This document shows, one piece after another, positions 53,661 through 63,900 of a stretch of 64,000 nt of DNA (position 1 is its first letter; the number at the start of each line of letters is the position of its first letter). Source of the stretch: Clostridiaceae bacterium. Lineage in GTDB: Bacteria > Bacillota > Clostridia > Oscillospirales > Acutalibacteraceae. The DNA is taken from NCBI GenBank assembly GCA_016288315.1, contig JAEEYU010000055.1, positions 1 to 64,000 of the forward strand, written 5' to 3'. The notes below the pieces were generated by a model that saw nothing but the letters and a program-made list of their open reading frames with translations, searched no databases and had not been told where the DNA came from. The position numbers and the translations under genes are program-made.

Positions 53661-54524
53661 TTATGTGTGAATCGTTTTCAGCGAATGTTTACGGAAGATT
53701 TCTTCAAATTCTTTTACTGTCTCAGGGGCGACAAAGGCATCTTTGCCCATTGTGTAAACCATACCGCATTTTTCATATTTATCTTTACCGAATTCGTGGT
53801 ATCTCAAAAACTCAAATCGGCAGGTATCGCTGCATATCTCCGAAAAAAGTGCAGCGAAACCTTCGGCATCTTCTTCTGATGAGTTAAAACCGCCGATAAG
53901 CGGAACGCGGACAAGCAGCTGCTTTCTTGCCAGTGAGGCGGATTTTATATTTTCAACTGTTCTGTCAAGCGTCGGACCGCAGACTTTTTCGTGCTTGACA
54001 CTGTCATAATGTTTACAGTCGATAATAAGATAATCAATAAGCGGAAACAAAATGGGGAGACTTTGGTGAGTCCCATTGCTTTCAATCGCTGTGCCGATAT
54101 TGAGTGCTTTCAGTTTTTCAAGCAGTTCTTTAAGTGCGTCAAACTGCATTGTCGGCTCGCCGCCCGTGAAGGTAACGCCTCCGCCGTCAAAAAACATCGG
54201 CTTGCACGACAGAATGTAATCTGTTATTTCATCGGTTGACTGAATTTTGCAGCTCAGTCTGATTCCGCTTGCGGGAACAGATGTGCAGGGCTTGTCGCAT
54301 TTTTTACAAAGTTCTCTGTTGAGTTTGTCGTTTTCAAAAGCATTGTTTTTGCAGTATTTACCGTCGGTGTTTTTGTCGGTCATTATTGTTCCGTCAACGG
54401 CAATTCCTTCGGGGTTTGCGCACCAGGGGCAACGTAGATTGCAACCTTGCAGGTGGTAAACAAGGCGGTTGCCCGGTCCGTCCTGAGAGTAGTTGAATCC
54501 GCAGTTGAAAAATTTAATATTCAT
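53661..54524 (-). CDS. Glycyl radical enzyme activase (radical SAM)
   Basis: A 287-residue activating enzyme of the PflA type. The radical SAM cluster is held by Cys28, Cys32 and Cys35 in GCNLRCPWCANPEG. A second Cys-rich insert (Cys58, 73, 76, 80, 92) resembles the auxiliary ferredoxin-like clusters of activases for dehydratase-type glycyl radical enzymes. GGGVTFTGGEPTMQ is the SAM-binding GGE motif. It abstracts hydrogen from the enzyme's glycine with S-adenosylmethionine. It lies 12 bases upstream of the glycyl radical enzyme and 2 bases after the LCP gene, with little ribosome site of its own, so coupling is likely. Confidence 0.92.
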   Translation of the reverse strand: MNIKFFNCGFNYSQDGPGNRLVYHLQGCNLRCPWCANPEGIAVDGTIMTDKNTDGKYCKNNAFENDKLNRELCKKCDKPCTSVPASGIRLSCKIQSTDEITDYILSCKPMFFDGGGVTFTGGEPTMQFDALKELLEKLKALNIGTAIESNGTHQSLPILFPLIDYLIIDCKHYDSVKHEKVCGPTLDRTVENIKSASLARKQLLVRVPLIGGFNSSEEDAEGFAALFSEICSDTCRFEFLRYHEFGKDKYEKCGMVYTMGKDAFVAPETVKEFEEIFRKHSLKTIHT

Positions 54525-54526
54525 AA

Positions 54527-55681
54527 TTAATCCCGATTATCCGATGATTCGGCAGAAGCAGTGTAAATAAACTCGTAAAGATGCCGTGCATTTGCTTCAA
54601 CATCAAGCTCAACAACGCTCTGCGACCCTTCTGTTCCGCTCCATGACGTTGCATCGGTAGGTATTCTTGTTGAAACAACATCAAAAAATAGAGCCGAGAA
54701 ACCTGCTCTGAACGCAACACAGGCAATTTCAAACGGGTTCATATTTGTTTTGATTTTGGGGACGACATTAAAGAATGCGCCGAAAAGACGAAAAGCATCC
54801 GCACCTTTGACTTTTTCAAGAAGAGCGGCAATAACCTTTCGCTGGCGGTAGGTGCGCATATAGTCGGAGTCGAGTTTTCTTATTCTGCAGTAAACAAGCG
54901 CCTTTGCGCCGTCAAGGTGCACGCTGTTTCCGCTTTCAATTGTGTGCCTTGTTGTTCTGTTGATGAATCTTGCCTCGGCAGGCGTAACTTCAACATCAAC
55001 CCCTCCGACTGCATCGATGATATCTGTAAACATGGTGAAATCAACAAGAACACAGTCATTTATATTAACCTTGAAATTGTATTCCAGAGTGTCAGCAAGA
55101 AGCTGTGCGCCGCCCAGTGCGTATGAGGCATTGAGCTTTGCAAATTTGTGCCCCGGTATCTGAATCCAGCTGTCACGCATAAAGGAGGTGAGTTTTATTT
55201 TGCCGTGAAGCGTGTCAAGCGAGACCAGAATCATTGAGTCGGAACGCAGCGATTCCTCCGAACCGTCGCCGTCAACACCGATAAGCAGAATGTTTTTGAC
55301 AAAAGGATTTGAATATAACTGAGAAGATGTGATATAGGCGTTTCTTTTAAGCCGGAGCTTGCCGTAACCTGAAAAAGCTGCGGCAAAAGCTGTCAGCAAA
55401 TAGGTGACGGCAAATATGATTACAAGAATCAGAGCAATTTTTCTGACCGGGCTGAAACAACCTTTTTTCTTCTTTTCTTTTCTTTGCTGAGGTGCGGGTG
55501 ACGGGCTCTTTTTGCTCTTTTGTTTTTTCTCTTTTCCGCGGTATGGCGCGAAATTGTCGCGTGCGGAATCGCCGTAATTGTAATCGTTCTGTTTTGCGTT
55601 TATGTCGGGAATATTTATTGTGGGAATATCATAGTCATTATTGTTGTTTTTTGGTTTTTTAGAAAAATATATATCGTCCAT
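54527..55681 (-). CDS. LytR-CpsA-Psr (LCP) family protein
   Basis: A 384-residue LCP protein. A long, polar, Lys-rich cytoplasmic N-terminus (1-80) leads into one transmembrane segment (KIALILVIIFAVTYLLTAFA) and an extracellular LCP domain with LLIGVDGDG, RSDSMILVSLD, FMRDSWIQIPG and KLNASYALGG, and the basic CRIRKLDSDYMRTYRQRK segment. LCP enzymes transfer undecaprenyl-linked wall polymers to peptidoglycan. The frame opens at 55711, but AAAGGAG fits the ATG at 55681. It is the first gene of the operon with the glycyl radical enzyme, an unusual partner. Confidence 0.9.
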   Translation of the reverse strand: MDDIYFSKKPKNNNNDYDIPTINIPDINAKQNDYNYGDSARDNFAPYRGKEKKQKSKKSPSPAPQQRKEKKKKGCFSPVRKIALILVIIFAVTYLLTAFAAAFSGYGKLRLKRNAYITSSQLYSNPFVKNILLIGVDGDGSEESLRSDSMILVSLDTLHGKIKLTSFMRDSWIQIPGHKFAKLNASYALGGAQLLADTLEYNFKVNINDCVLVDFTMFTDIIDAVGGVDVEVTPAEARFINRTTRHTIESGNSVHLDGAKALVYCRIRKLDSDYMRTYRQRKVIAALLEKVKGADAFRLFGAFFNVVPKIKTNMNPFEIACVAFRAGFSALFFDVVSTRIPTDATSWSGTEGSQSVVELDVEANARHLYEFIYTASAESSDNRD

Positions 55682-55720
55682 TTTTATTCTCCTTTGAAAC
55701 TGAAACGACAATATAAAATT

Positions 55721-55749
55721 ATTTTAATTTAATATTATTAATAAATCAA
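55721..55749 (-). promoter_or_regulatory. Promoter of the LCP/glycyl radical enzyme operon
   Basis: On the minus strand TTGATT (55749-55744), 17-base spacer, TAAAAT (55726-55721). No other promoter was seen down to 48414, so the five genes may form one transcript. Confidence 0.65.
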
Positions 55750-55759
55750 GTCTAAATAT

Positions 55760-55788
55760 TTGACATATTGATAATTATTGATTAAAAT
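55760..55788 (+). promoter_or_regulatory. Promoter of rnpB
   Basis: Perfect TTGACA (55760-55765), 17-base spacer, TAAAAT (55783-55788), ending 8 bases before the first paired base of the RNA. Confidence 0.85.
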
Positions 55789-55795
55789 ACTCAAC

Positions 55796-56138
55796 GAGTG
55801 GGATGGGCAGTCGCAGGCAGTTTTACTGCGTGAGGAAAGTCCGAGCTCCGCAGAGCGGGATAACGGCTAACGGCCGCCGAGGGTGACCTCAGGGAAAGTG
55901 CAACAGAGATATACCGCCTGTGTTTCACAGGTAAGGGTGGAAAGGCGAGGTAAGAGCTCACCGGCGTGCGGGGAACCGCACGGCCCTGCAAACCCTATCC
56001 GGAGCAACATCAGCAGGGGGAGTGCTTTGCACGGCGCTTGCTCGGCGATACCCCGAAGGATGGCTTAAGCCTTGCAGCAATGTAAGGCGTAGAAAGATGA
56101 TTGCCTTAAATGACAGAACTCGGCTTACAGTCCCACTC
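55796..56138 (+). ncRNA. rnpB: RNase P RNA, type A
   Basis: The catalytic RNA of ribonuclease P, which removes 5' leaders from tRNA precursors. The terminal P1 helix is formed by GAGTGGGA (55796-55803) with TCCCACTC (56131-56138). The conserved GAGGAAAGTCCGAGCTCC (55831-55848), the GAAAGTGCAACAGAGATA region (55894-55911) and the ACAGAA (56113-56118) core segment near the 3' end are all present. Length about 343 nt. The extended hairpins and overall order fit the ancestral type A rather than the Bacillus type B. A T-rich run follows at 56140-56152 and probably ends the transcript. Confidence 0.95.
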
Positions 56139-56161
56139 AGTTTGTTTTTTATGCAGGTTTT

Positions 56162-58378
56162 ATGGAACAGGAAATAATTACAGGAACAATAATTACAGTT
56201 ACATTTCGTAACGACACAAACGGATACACCGTGCTGGAAATTGAAACCGGCGACGGTGATATTTTTAATGCCGTAGGCGAATTACCGTCTTTTGATGTCG
56301 GCGAAAGAGTCTCCTTTTCCGGCTCCTGGACTGTTCATTCAAGCTACGGGCGGCAGTTTAAGGTCGAAAGCGCACAGCGGCTGCAGTTAAAAACCGCAGA
56401 TGAACAGTATAATTACCTTGCATCCGGTGCAATCTCAGGCATCAGAGCGGCGACTGCCCGCAAAATAGTTGAGGCGTTCGGCGATGAATCATTTGATGTA
56501 ATTTCAGACGATCCCCTGAGACTCGCAACAATTAAAGGCATTTCCAAGGAGAGAGCGGAAGAAATATCGGATGAATTCAACAAAAAATTCTCCGAGCGCG
56601 AAATCATTATTTCACTTGAAAAATACGGAATATCTCCGTTTGAAAGCATAAGGATTTATAAAGCTCTCGGCAATAACGCCGTAGATGATATTGAAAGAAA
56701 CCCATACCTTATATGCGAAGACAATATCGGAATGTCTTTTGAAAAAGCCGAATCTGTTGCGGAAAGGTTTGTAAACAAGCCGGACCCCGCCTACAGAAAC
56801 GCTGCAGGCATAAAGTATGTTCTGCGTCACAATCTAAATAACGGTCATACTTGTATTCCGAAAGAAAAACTGATTCCGACTTGCTCAGAATTGCTCGGAA
56901 TAAGCGAAGAAGAATCCGAAAAAGCAATCGATCTGCTTGCTGAAAAAAAGGGTGCTGTCTGCGATATTATCAGAGGCAAAGAATTTGTCTTCCTGAGCGA
57001 AATGTATCGAGCGGAAAAAGATAGCGCAAAGCAGCTTATTTTCAGAAAAGATTTTGCCGTTTCCGGCAGTTTCACAACCGATGAGAAAATTCAGCAAACA
57101 GAAATAATAAGCGGTATTTGCTATAACGACGTTCAGAAAAGAGCAATCAGAACCGCTGTTGACAGAGGCATTCTTGTTCTGACGGGCGGTCCGGGAACAG
57201 GTAAAACTACAACAATCCGTGCAATTATCAATCTCTTCAATAATGAAGGCATTGAAACCGTCCTTTGCGCGCCTACGGGCAGAGCGGCAAAAAGATTGAG
57301 CGAGCTTACCGGTTATGAGGCAAAAACAATTCACCGTCTGCTCGAGGTTGAATGGGATAAAAACGACAAACCGATATTTACAAGAAACTCTCAGAATCAG
57401 ATTGATGCCGACGCTTTGATTGTTGATGAAGTTTCAATGGTTGATGTCAGGGTGTTTGCCGCATTGCTTGATGCATTGCCGCTTACCTGCCGTCTTGTTA
57501 TGGTGGGGGACTCCGACCAGCTTCCGCCTGTCGGGGCGGGCAATGTTCTTCACGACATTATAAAGTCGGGGATAATACCCGTTGTTGAATTAAATGAAGT
57601 CTTTCGTCAGGCAATGCAAAGTTCAATTGTAGTAAATGCTCACAGAATTGTTCACGGCGAAATGCCCGACCTTACAATTCACGACAGTGATTTCTTTTTT
57701 CTTGAAAGAAAAAGTCCTTTTACCGCTGCAGAAACCGTGGCGGACCTTTACTGCCGCAGACTGCCTGAGGCATATAATTATTCCGCGTTAAACGATATTC
57801 AGATTATTGCGCCGTCAAGAATGGGCGAAGCGGGAACAATAAACCTCAACAAAAGACTTCAGGCTGTTCTCAATCCGCCCTCAAAAGACAAAAAAGAGGT
57901 TTCTTCGGCAGGCAGAGTGTTCCGCGAAGGCGACAAGATTATGCAGACCAAGAACAACTATGACATTGAGTGGGAAAGCTCTGCCGACGGAAGTAACGGA
58001 AACGGTATTTTCAACGGTGATATCGGAATTATCAAAGAAATCAGCGTATCGAACGCCTATATGAAAATATCTTTTGATGACAAAGACGTTTTATATCCTG
58101 TTGAAAACGCACAGCAGCTTGAACTCGCCTATGCCATTACAGTTCATAAAAGCCAGGGCAGCGAGTTCAGAGCCGTTATTATGCCCGCCTCCGGTATTCC
58201 CGAGCGGCTCGCATACAGAAACCTGCTTTATACGGCAGTTACCAGGGCAAGAGAGATTCTTATTATTGTCGGCGATGAACGATGCATTTCATCAATGGTT
58301 GCCAATAACTCAAAAGCCAGAAGATATTCTGCTCTTCAGGATTTTTTGATTATGGAGAAAAAGGATGAATTATTCTGA
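56162..58378 (+). CDS. recD2: RecD2-like ATP-dependent DNA helicase
   Basis: A 738-residue SF1B helicase. The N-terminal third (OB-like start plus helix-hairpin-helix region with GAISGIRAATARKIVEAFG) is typical of RecD2 rather than RecD. Helicase motifs: Walker A LTGGPGTGKTTT near residue 342, Walker B ALIVDEVSMVD, motif III GDSDQLPPVGAGN, and YAITVHKSQGSEF and AVTRARE for motifs V and VI. RecD2 unwinds 5'-tailed DNA and helps repair. The C-terminus overlaps the comF start by 14 bases. Confidence 0.93.
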   Translation: MEQEIITGTIITVTFRNDTNGYTVLEIETGDGDIFNAVGELPSFDVGERVSFSGSWTVHSSYGRQFKVESAQRLQLKTADEQYNYLASGAISGIRAATARKIVEAFGDESFDVISDDPLRLATIKGISKERAEEISDEFNKKFSEREIIISLEKYGISPFESIRIYKALGNNAVDDIERNPYLICEDNIGMSFEKAESVAERFVNKPDPAYRNAAGIKYVLRHNLNNGHTCIPKEKLIPTCSELLGISEEESEKAIDLLAEKKGAVCDIIRGKEFVFLSEMYRAEKDSAKQLIFRKDFAVSGSFTTDEKIQQTEIISGICYNDVQKRAIRTAVDRGILVLTGGPGTGKTTTIRAIINLFNNEGIETVLCAPTGRAAKRLSELTGYEAKTIHRLLEVEWDKNDKPIFTRNSQNQIDADALIVDEVSMVDVRVFAALLDALPLTCRLVMVGDSDQLPPVGAGNVLHDIIKSGIIPVVELNEVFRQAMQSSIVVNAHRIVHGEMPDLTIHDSDFFFLERKSPFTAAETVADLYCRRLPEAYNYSALNDIQIIAPSRMGEAGTINLNKRLQAVLNPPSKDKKEVSSAGRVFREGDKIMQTKNNYDIEWESSADGSNGNGIFNGDIGIIKEISVSNAYMKISFDDKDVLYPVENAQQLELAYAITVHKSQGSEFRAVIMPASGIPERLAYRNLLYTAVTRAREILIIVGDERCISSMVANNSKARRYSALQDFLIMEKKDELF

Positions 58379-59084
58379 ACTGTTTTCCGAAATATACCGG
58401 GCATTCCTTGATGCCGTTTTTCCGCCGAGATGCATTTTCTGCGACAGGGTAACGTCACTTGAAAACGGCATCTGCAAAGAATGCCGAAAAAAAGCGGCTC
58501 CCATTGAAGAGCCGGTCTGCCTGAAATGCGGAATGAGCAAAAAGAACTGCGAATGCAAATCAAAATCGCGTTTTTATGACGGTCTGTGCGCTCCATACGA
58601 ATATGACGGAGTTGTCAGAAAGGGAATACATATTTTCAAATTTGACAACAGAAGAGACAATTACAGGTTCTTTTCCGTTCTTATGGCTCAATGCGTCAGA
58701 AAAAGATTCGGGTCAGTTGATTTTGATATTGTTATCAGCGTCCCCGCAACTGAAAAATCTGTTAAAAAACGAGGATATGACCAGAGCGCTCTGCTTGCCC
58801 GCGGAGTTGCAAAAGAACTCGGATTGCTGTATGATGGCAATGTTATCAAAAAAATATATGAAACAAAGAGTCAGCATTTTCTAAGCAATCTTCTGCGAAG
58901 AGGCAACCTGACGGGGGCTTTCGAGGTTGTTGATAAATGCAAAGCGGAAGGCAAAACAGTTCTGCTCTGCGACGATGTTTCAACAACAGGCGAAACGCTT
59001 GACGAATGCTCAAAAATGCTTTATCTCGCAGGCGCCGGAAAGATATACTGCAGTGTTATTGCACTGACTCAGATGAAAGAATAA
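58365..59084 (+). CDS. comF: ComF-family phosphoribosyltransferase-like protein
   Basis: A 239-residue ComF. The N-terminus carries a zinc finger with four Cys pairs (CIFC, CKEC, CLKC and CEC). The phosphoribosyltransferase-like domain has YEYDGVVRKGIHIFKF, KKRGYDQSALLARG and the PRPP-type loop LLCDDVSTTGETLDEC. In naturally competent bacteria ComF helps transport or process incoming single-stranded DNA; many non-competent Clostridia also have it. It overlaps recD2 by 14 bases and precedes mreB by 20. Confidence 0.9.
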   Translation: MNYSELFSEIYRAFLDAVFPPRCIFCDRVTSLENGICKECRKKAAPIEEPVCLKCGMSKKNCECKSKSRFYDGLCAPYEYDGVVRKGIHIFKFDNRRDNYRFFSVLMAQCVRKRFGSVDFDIVISVPATEKSVKKRGYDQSALLARGVAKELGLLYDGNVIKKIYETKSQHFLSNLLRRGNLTGAFEVVDKCKAEGKTVLLCDDVSTTGETLDECSKMLYLAGAGKIYCSVIALTQMKE

Positions 59085-59104
59085 ACAGTAAAGAAGGTGA
59101 AACA

Positions 59105-60166
59105 ATGTTCGGCATTAATATCGGTATTGATCTGGGAACAACCTCGATAGTCATTTATGTTGAGGGCAGGGGCATTGTTTTATCTGAACCTTCTGCTGCC
59201 GCTTATGATACTGCCACGGGCAGACTTATTGCCGTAGGCAAAAGGGCATACGAAATGTTCGGCAGAACGCCGGACTCCATAAAAGTAATTAAACCGCTTA
59301 AAAACGGTGTTGTTTCCGATTTCACTGCCACAAGACATATTTTAAAATATTTTCTGCAGAAAATATGCAGGAATATGGTCTTCAAGCCCAATATTGTTGT
59401 TTGCGTTCCGTCGAGCGTTACCAATCTTGAAAAAAGAACAATTCTTGAACTTGTTTTGTCATCGGGCGCAGGCAGGGCGTGCCTTATTGAAGAACCGCTT
59501 GCAGCCGCTCTCGGCGCAGGGCTGAGAAGCGACAAGCCGATGGGAACAATGGTTGTTGATATTGGCGGAGGAACAACTGATGTTGCCGTAATGACTATGG
59601 GCAGCATTTCCGTCTCACGCTCAATCAAATGCGCCGGTAATTCTTTTGATGAAGCAATTATGCGTCAGGTAAAAAACGAAAGAGATATTTTAATCGGCGA
59701 AAGAACAGCCGAAAACGTTAAAAAGCAGATAGGTTGCGCCCGACTCAGAGAGGATGAGCTCGGCTTAACGGTCAAAGGCAAACATTATATAACCGGTCTG
59801 CCTGTAAGCTTTGAACTGACCTCTACCGAGGTTTTTCTGGCAATGAGGCAGAACCTTGAACTGATTGCCGATACCGTAGCCGGCGTTTTGCAGGAAACAC
59901 TGCCGGAGCTTGCGGCGGACGTGTTTACAACGGGAATATATCTGACCGGCGGCGGTGCTCTGATTGACGGCTTTGACAAAATGATAGAAGAAAAAACGGG
60001 CGTAAAAACTTATGCCGCTCTTGACCCGCTTAACTGTGTGGCTTTGGGTATAGGAACTGCACTTAAAAATCCGGAAATACTCTTTGACAACGGCGAAACA
60101 TTTAAAACTGCAGACAGAATCGGAGAAATAAAATCCGATATTGATAAGGAGGATTCTTCAATATGA
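59105..60166 (+). CDS. mreB: Rod shape-determining protein MreB
   Basis: A 353-residue actin-like MreB/Mbl family protein: phosphate-1 loop IGIDLGTTSIVIYV, LKNGVVSDF, VPSSVTNLEKR, phosphate-2 VVDIGGGTTDVAV and adenosine motif LTGGGALIDGF. The frame opens at 59006 within comF, but AAGGTG fits the ATG at 59105, where the family N-terminus starts. It polymerises beneath the membrane and directs lateral wall synthesis. mreC and mreD do not follow; instead a glycerophosphodiesterase gene overlaps its end, so this is probably a second MreB homologue (MreBH- or Mbl-like). Confidence 0.9.
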   Translation: MFGINIGIDLGTTSIVIYVEGRGIVLSEPSAAAYDTATGRLIAVGKRAYEMFGRTPDSIKVIKPLKNGVVSDFTATRHILKYFLQKICRNMVFKPNIVVCVPSSVTNLEKRTILELVLSSGAGRACLIEEPLAAALGAGLRSDKPMGTMVVDIGGGTTDVAVMTMGSISVSRSIKCAGNSFDEAIMRQVKNERDILIGERTAENVKKQIGCARLREDELGLTVKGKHYITGLPVSFELTSTEVFLAMRQNLELIADTVAGVLQETLPELAADVFTTGIYLTGGGALIDGFDKMIEEKTGVKTYAALDPLNCVALGIGTALKNPEILFDNGETFKTADRIGEIKSDIDKEDSSI

Positions 60167-60894
60167 CAAAAATTATTGCGCACAGGGGAGCAAACAGATA
60201 TGCCCCTCAGAACACCATGCCTGCTTTCCGCAAGGCGGTTGAACTCGGCATAGACGGCTTTGAGAATGATGTTCATCTCACTAAAGACGGCCATATTGTC
60301 GTGTGCCATAACTATACTGTTGATGACACTTCAAACGGCACCGGAACAATTACCGAAATGACACTTGATGAGCTTCGCTCCCTTGATTTCGGCGAATACT
60401 TCTGCACCGATTTCAAAGGCACAAAAATCCCGCTTTTAAGTGAGTTCTTTGAAATCTGCAAAGGTCTTGATGTAATAAATGTTGAAATTAAAACACCGCA
60501 GAAGCCCTGCGACATTGTTCCCAAAACCATTGAACTTGCAAAACAGTATGGCTTATATGATACTCTTCTTATATCCTGCTTTTCACCCAATGTTCTGATT
60601 GAAACAAAAAAATACGATTCAAATGTAAAAACCGGTATGCTTTACAGTGTTGATTGTGAGATTGAAGACCTCGTGAAAAATCCCGTTGAATTCTGTAAAT
60701 CCATCGGCTGCAGCGCAGTTCATCCTCATTATTCTCTTGTTGATAAAAAATACATTGATGACTTCCATGCGGCAGGTATGCAGGTTAACCCCTGGACCGT
60801 TGACAACCCGCAGGATATTGTCAACCTGCGTGACTGGGGCTGTGATTCGGTAATCACAAATGTTCCCGATATTGCGGCAAGTTTTTTAAGGTGA
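60163..60894 (+). CDS. Glycerophosphodiester phosphodiesterase
   Basis: A 243-residue GDPD of the cytoplasmic UgpQ-like type. IAHRGANRYAPQNTMPAF contains the catalytic His-Arg and a further conserved Asn; FENDVHLTKDGHIVVCHN holds the metal-binding Glu/Asp and second His. It hydrolyses glycerophosphodiesters to glycerol 3-phosphate and an alcohol, which could feed the GlpA-like operon at 18788-22148. Start overlaps mreB by 4 bases (ATGA). Confidence 0.93.
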   Translation: MTKIIAHRGANRYAPQNTMPAFRKAVELGIDGFENDVHLTKDGHIVVCHNYTVDDTSNGTGTITEMTLDELRSLDFGEYFCTDFKGTKIPLLSEFFEICKGLDVINVEIKTPQKPCDIVPKTIELAKQYGLYDTLLISCFSPNVLIETKKYDSNVKTGMLYSVDCEIEDLVKNPVEFCKSIGCSAVHPHYSLVDKKYIDDFHAAGMQVNPWTVDNPQDIVNLRDWGCDSVITNVPDIAASFLR

Positions 60895-60902
60895 ATAATT
60901 AA

Positions 60903-60940
60903 CAGCGGAACGGATGATTTATTCCGTTCCGCTGCTTTTA
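60903..60940 (+). terminator. Bidirectional terminator between convergent genes
   Basis: CAGCGGAACGGA (60903-60914) pairs with TCCGTTCCGCTG (60923-60934), then CTTTTAT. Serves the recD2 operon and the GH38 gene from the right. Confidence 0.88.
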
Positions 60941-60947
60941 TGATTTG

Positions 60948-63900
60948 TTATTTTTTTGAAAACTTTGCAATCAGACCGGCACGTTTTTTGCAGAACACGT
61001 CGGTAATCTGCCTGCCTCTTGCTTCCTTTTCGCCGTAAACATACCAGCTTGTTTCGGGCGGTATTTTTTTGTAAACGATTTTTTCAGCAATAAGCGGACT
61101 TGCCATGTGTTTCTGCTTTGCAGACGGTCTGAATGTGCATTCACGTTTTTCCAATGAATCAAACAAATCACAGGCGGGCGTGAATTTGTGGCTCTCACTG
61201 TCCGCAGATGCCGAAAGAATGTAAACATCGGGTGTCTGAAGTAATATAAAGCTGACTGCAGTTTCGGGAACGACAAAGGTGCATTTGTAAAGATAAAGTT
61301 TTTCGTTTACAAGGTCGCCTTCGGCGTTGTGCGTGTGTGTTGCTTCAAAAGCAATGTTCCTCTTTTTGACAAACCCCGTCTCACCCAGAGCATATAAATC
61401 CCAGGCGCCTATTGTGTCTCTGCTCGGCTGAATCTGTTTTTCGGCATATACACCGTCAAAAACAACTTTAATTTTTGATTGTGCCGTGCATAAAACAAGC
61501 AGGTGCAGGCGTTTGCTGCCGTCGGGCAGAACCTTTGCCCTGTTTTCGCAGAATACCGCGTTGTTTCCGTCCTTGTTGATTCTGAAAAGCGCTCCGCCTG
61601 AAAGAACGTTTTCCGGTGTTATTTCATAAGGTATTGATATTCCGTCAGGTGTTCCGGCATCGGCGCCTTTACCGTTTTCGGTAATTATCTTTGTATTATA
61701 AGGAAGTTCAATCGGTTTGCTTTCATAAACATTTTTGTTTTCAAACGGTATCAGGGTAAGGGCAAATGATTTAAGTCCGTTTGCACCTATGTCAAAAACA
61801 AGCTCTCCGTTTTCAATAACGGCATCTCCTGTCTGTTCCTCAATACCGTTTATCTCAATAGCTGATTTGATTCCGCAGCCGATTTTGAAGCGGACTCCGG
61901 TTTTGTTTTCGCCGTCTGTTTTATTGAATCTGACAATGATTTTATCGTCTTTTTCGGCAAGCTTCAATGCGCGCAAAACTACATTGTTATCACTTATCTG
62001 CGCAAATGAAAAGCCGCTGCTTAAAGCTCCTTTATGCGCATCTGTTTCAAATACCGCAAGCGGCTGATTGAATTCATCTGCGTATTGAACGCTCCTGTTT
62101 TTACAGTCGCCTTTGTGCGGATAAATACCGAACGAAAAACGGTTGAGACCGAAATCCATCAGATGCTGTGAGCATTCCCACCTGAAACTGCCTTTCGGAG
62201 TATGAATGCAGGTAAGGCGCAAAAGCGAGTCTGCGGGTTTGTCCCATCCCTGCTTTGAATCGCTGAATACCGAAACGCCGAAGTTTCCGCTGACATCGGT
62301 GATGTCTGCAAAGTTCTGCGCAGGAACTTCATACATTTTTTCGGTGTTGTTGCCTCTTGAAATGCTGCCGAGACCGATGTCGTATTTTGCAACGGGGTTC
62401 TTTGCCCTTGTGTTGAAAACCGCCTTGAGCAGAGTGGCGGGTGAACGCCAGTCAATTTCGTTATAAACTCTTACATATTTTGCGCTTTCGTCAAGTGAAA
62501 TTATCTGTGTAAATTCAGAATCACCGGCAGTTTTTGTTATTCTGAAAGCAATTCTCGACGGCCCGTTTTCAATAACTTTTATTTCTTTGATTTTCGGGAA
62601 TTCCCTGACCGGTCTGGTTATATCTTTATATTTAACCTCCCAGGCGGGCCAGTAGGTGTAAGCTTCGTTGTCAATCATTGCAAATCTGACAGGAGATGAA
62701 AGCGCATCGATTCCTGTTGATTTGTCAATAATATGGCTTATATCGCCGTTGGCATTAATCGAAACTTTAATAAACCTGTTTTCAAATGTATTTTCTTTAA
62801 GTGAAAGCGAAGAATCAAGCGCACAGTTTTCATCCGAAGGTCTTATATCATAAATGCTGATTCCGAAAGGAGAAACAACGGCGCTGAAAACAATTTGCAT
62901 TTTGCCGTTTTTGCAATTTACAACCTGAGAAAACACTTCATTACCGTCATTGTCAAAGACCTTTGCAAATTTGTTTTCGTGTTTCCAGTCAACCGTTGCT
63001 TTGACGGATTCTTTTCTTTCCCATTGAAGCGGATTGCTTACGGCAACAGCAACTCCTTTGCAGAAAGATGTGTCAGTAATTTCGCACACAGCCGCCTGAG
63101 CCTCCGTGTATTCATCGGCAAAGACGTTCATCGAAACTGCGTAATCGTTCCAGTTGTTTTTGTAGCACTCCATTATTGAAGTGCCTGTTATGTCATCGTG
63201 AAACTGATGCTCTATTACTCTTTTCCACGCTCTTTCAAATGTTTTGCGCGGATAAGGGTAATCTCTTAACCATAAAGCGGTTACTGCCGATCTTTCAGCG
63301 GCGGCGGCAAGCTGTTCGTTTCTTCTGTTCCATCTTTTGCCTATGGCTCTTGACGTGTAGCTGCCTGCTCCGTGTTCCGTCATAAGCAGTTCACCGTGCC
63401 ATTCGGGAAGATTTGCTTTTTGCTCATCGGGGAGATTGTTTAAATCTTCAAATATCTGTGAAGATGAAACCGAAACGACCTTTGTGTCATTTTCGTTGTT
63501 CTTCTTTATATCATCGCAAAGATTCCTTACGGAGATTTCGGAAGGAGCGCCGCCTCTGTCACCTGCGCCGTGATAAATATAGGTCCACGGCAGGCTGTAT
63601 TTTTCAATATTGCTTTCAAGCTTTTTTGTGCAGTCTTTGTTTTCTCTGACACATGGTAATGCCTGCACATAGTCGCCGGGATCAAGCGCCGCATATATAA
63701 AACTTCCGTCGTTGCCGAACCATTTGCCAAGGTCAAACGGAACACCGTTAGCGCTGCCCCAGGTAAGTTTTCCGGTAACAAATCCTTTAAGACCGCAGTG
63801 TGCCGCTGCAGATGGCAGAGCCGCACCGAAACCGAAGCAGTCGGGCAGATATATATCGTTGCTTGTTTTTCCGAATCTGTCTTTAAAATAGTTTGTGCCA

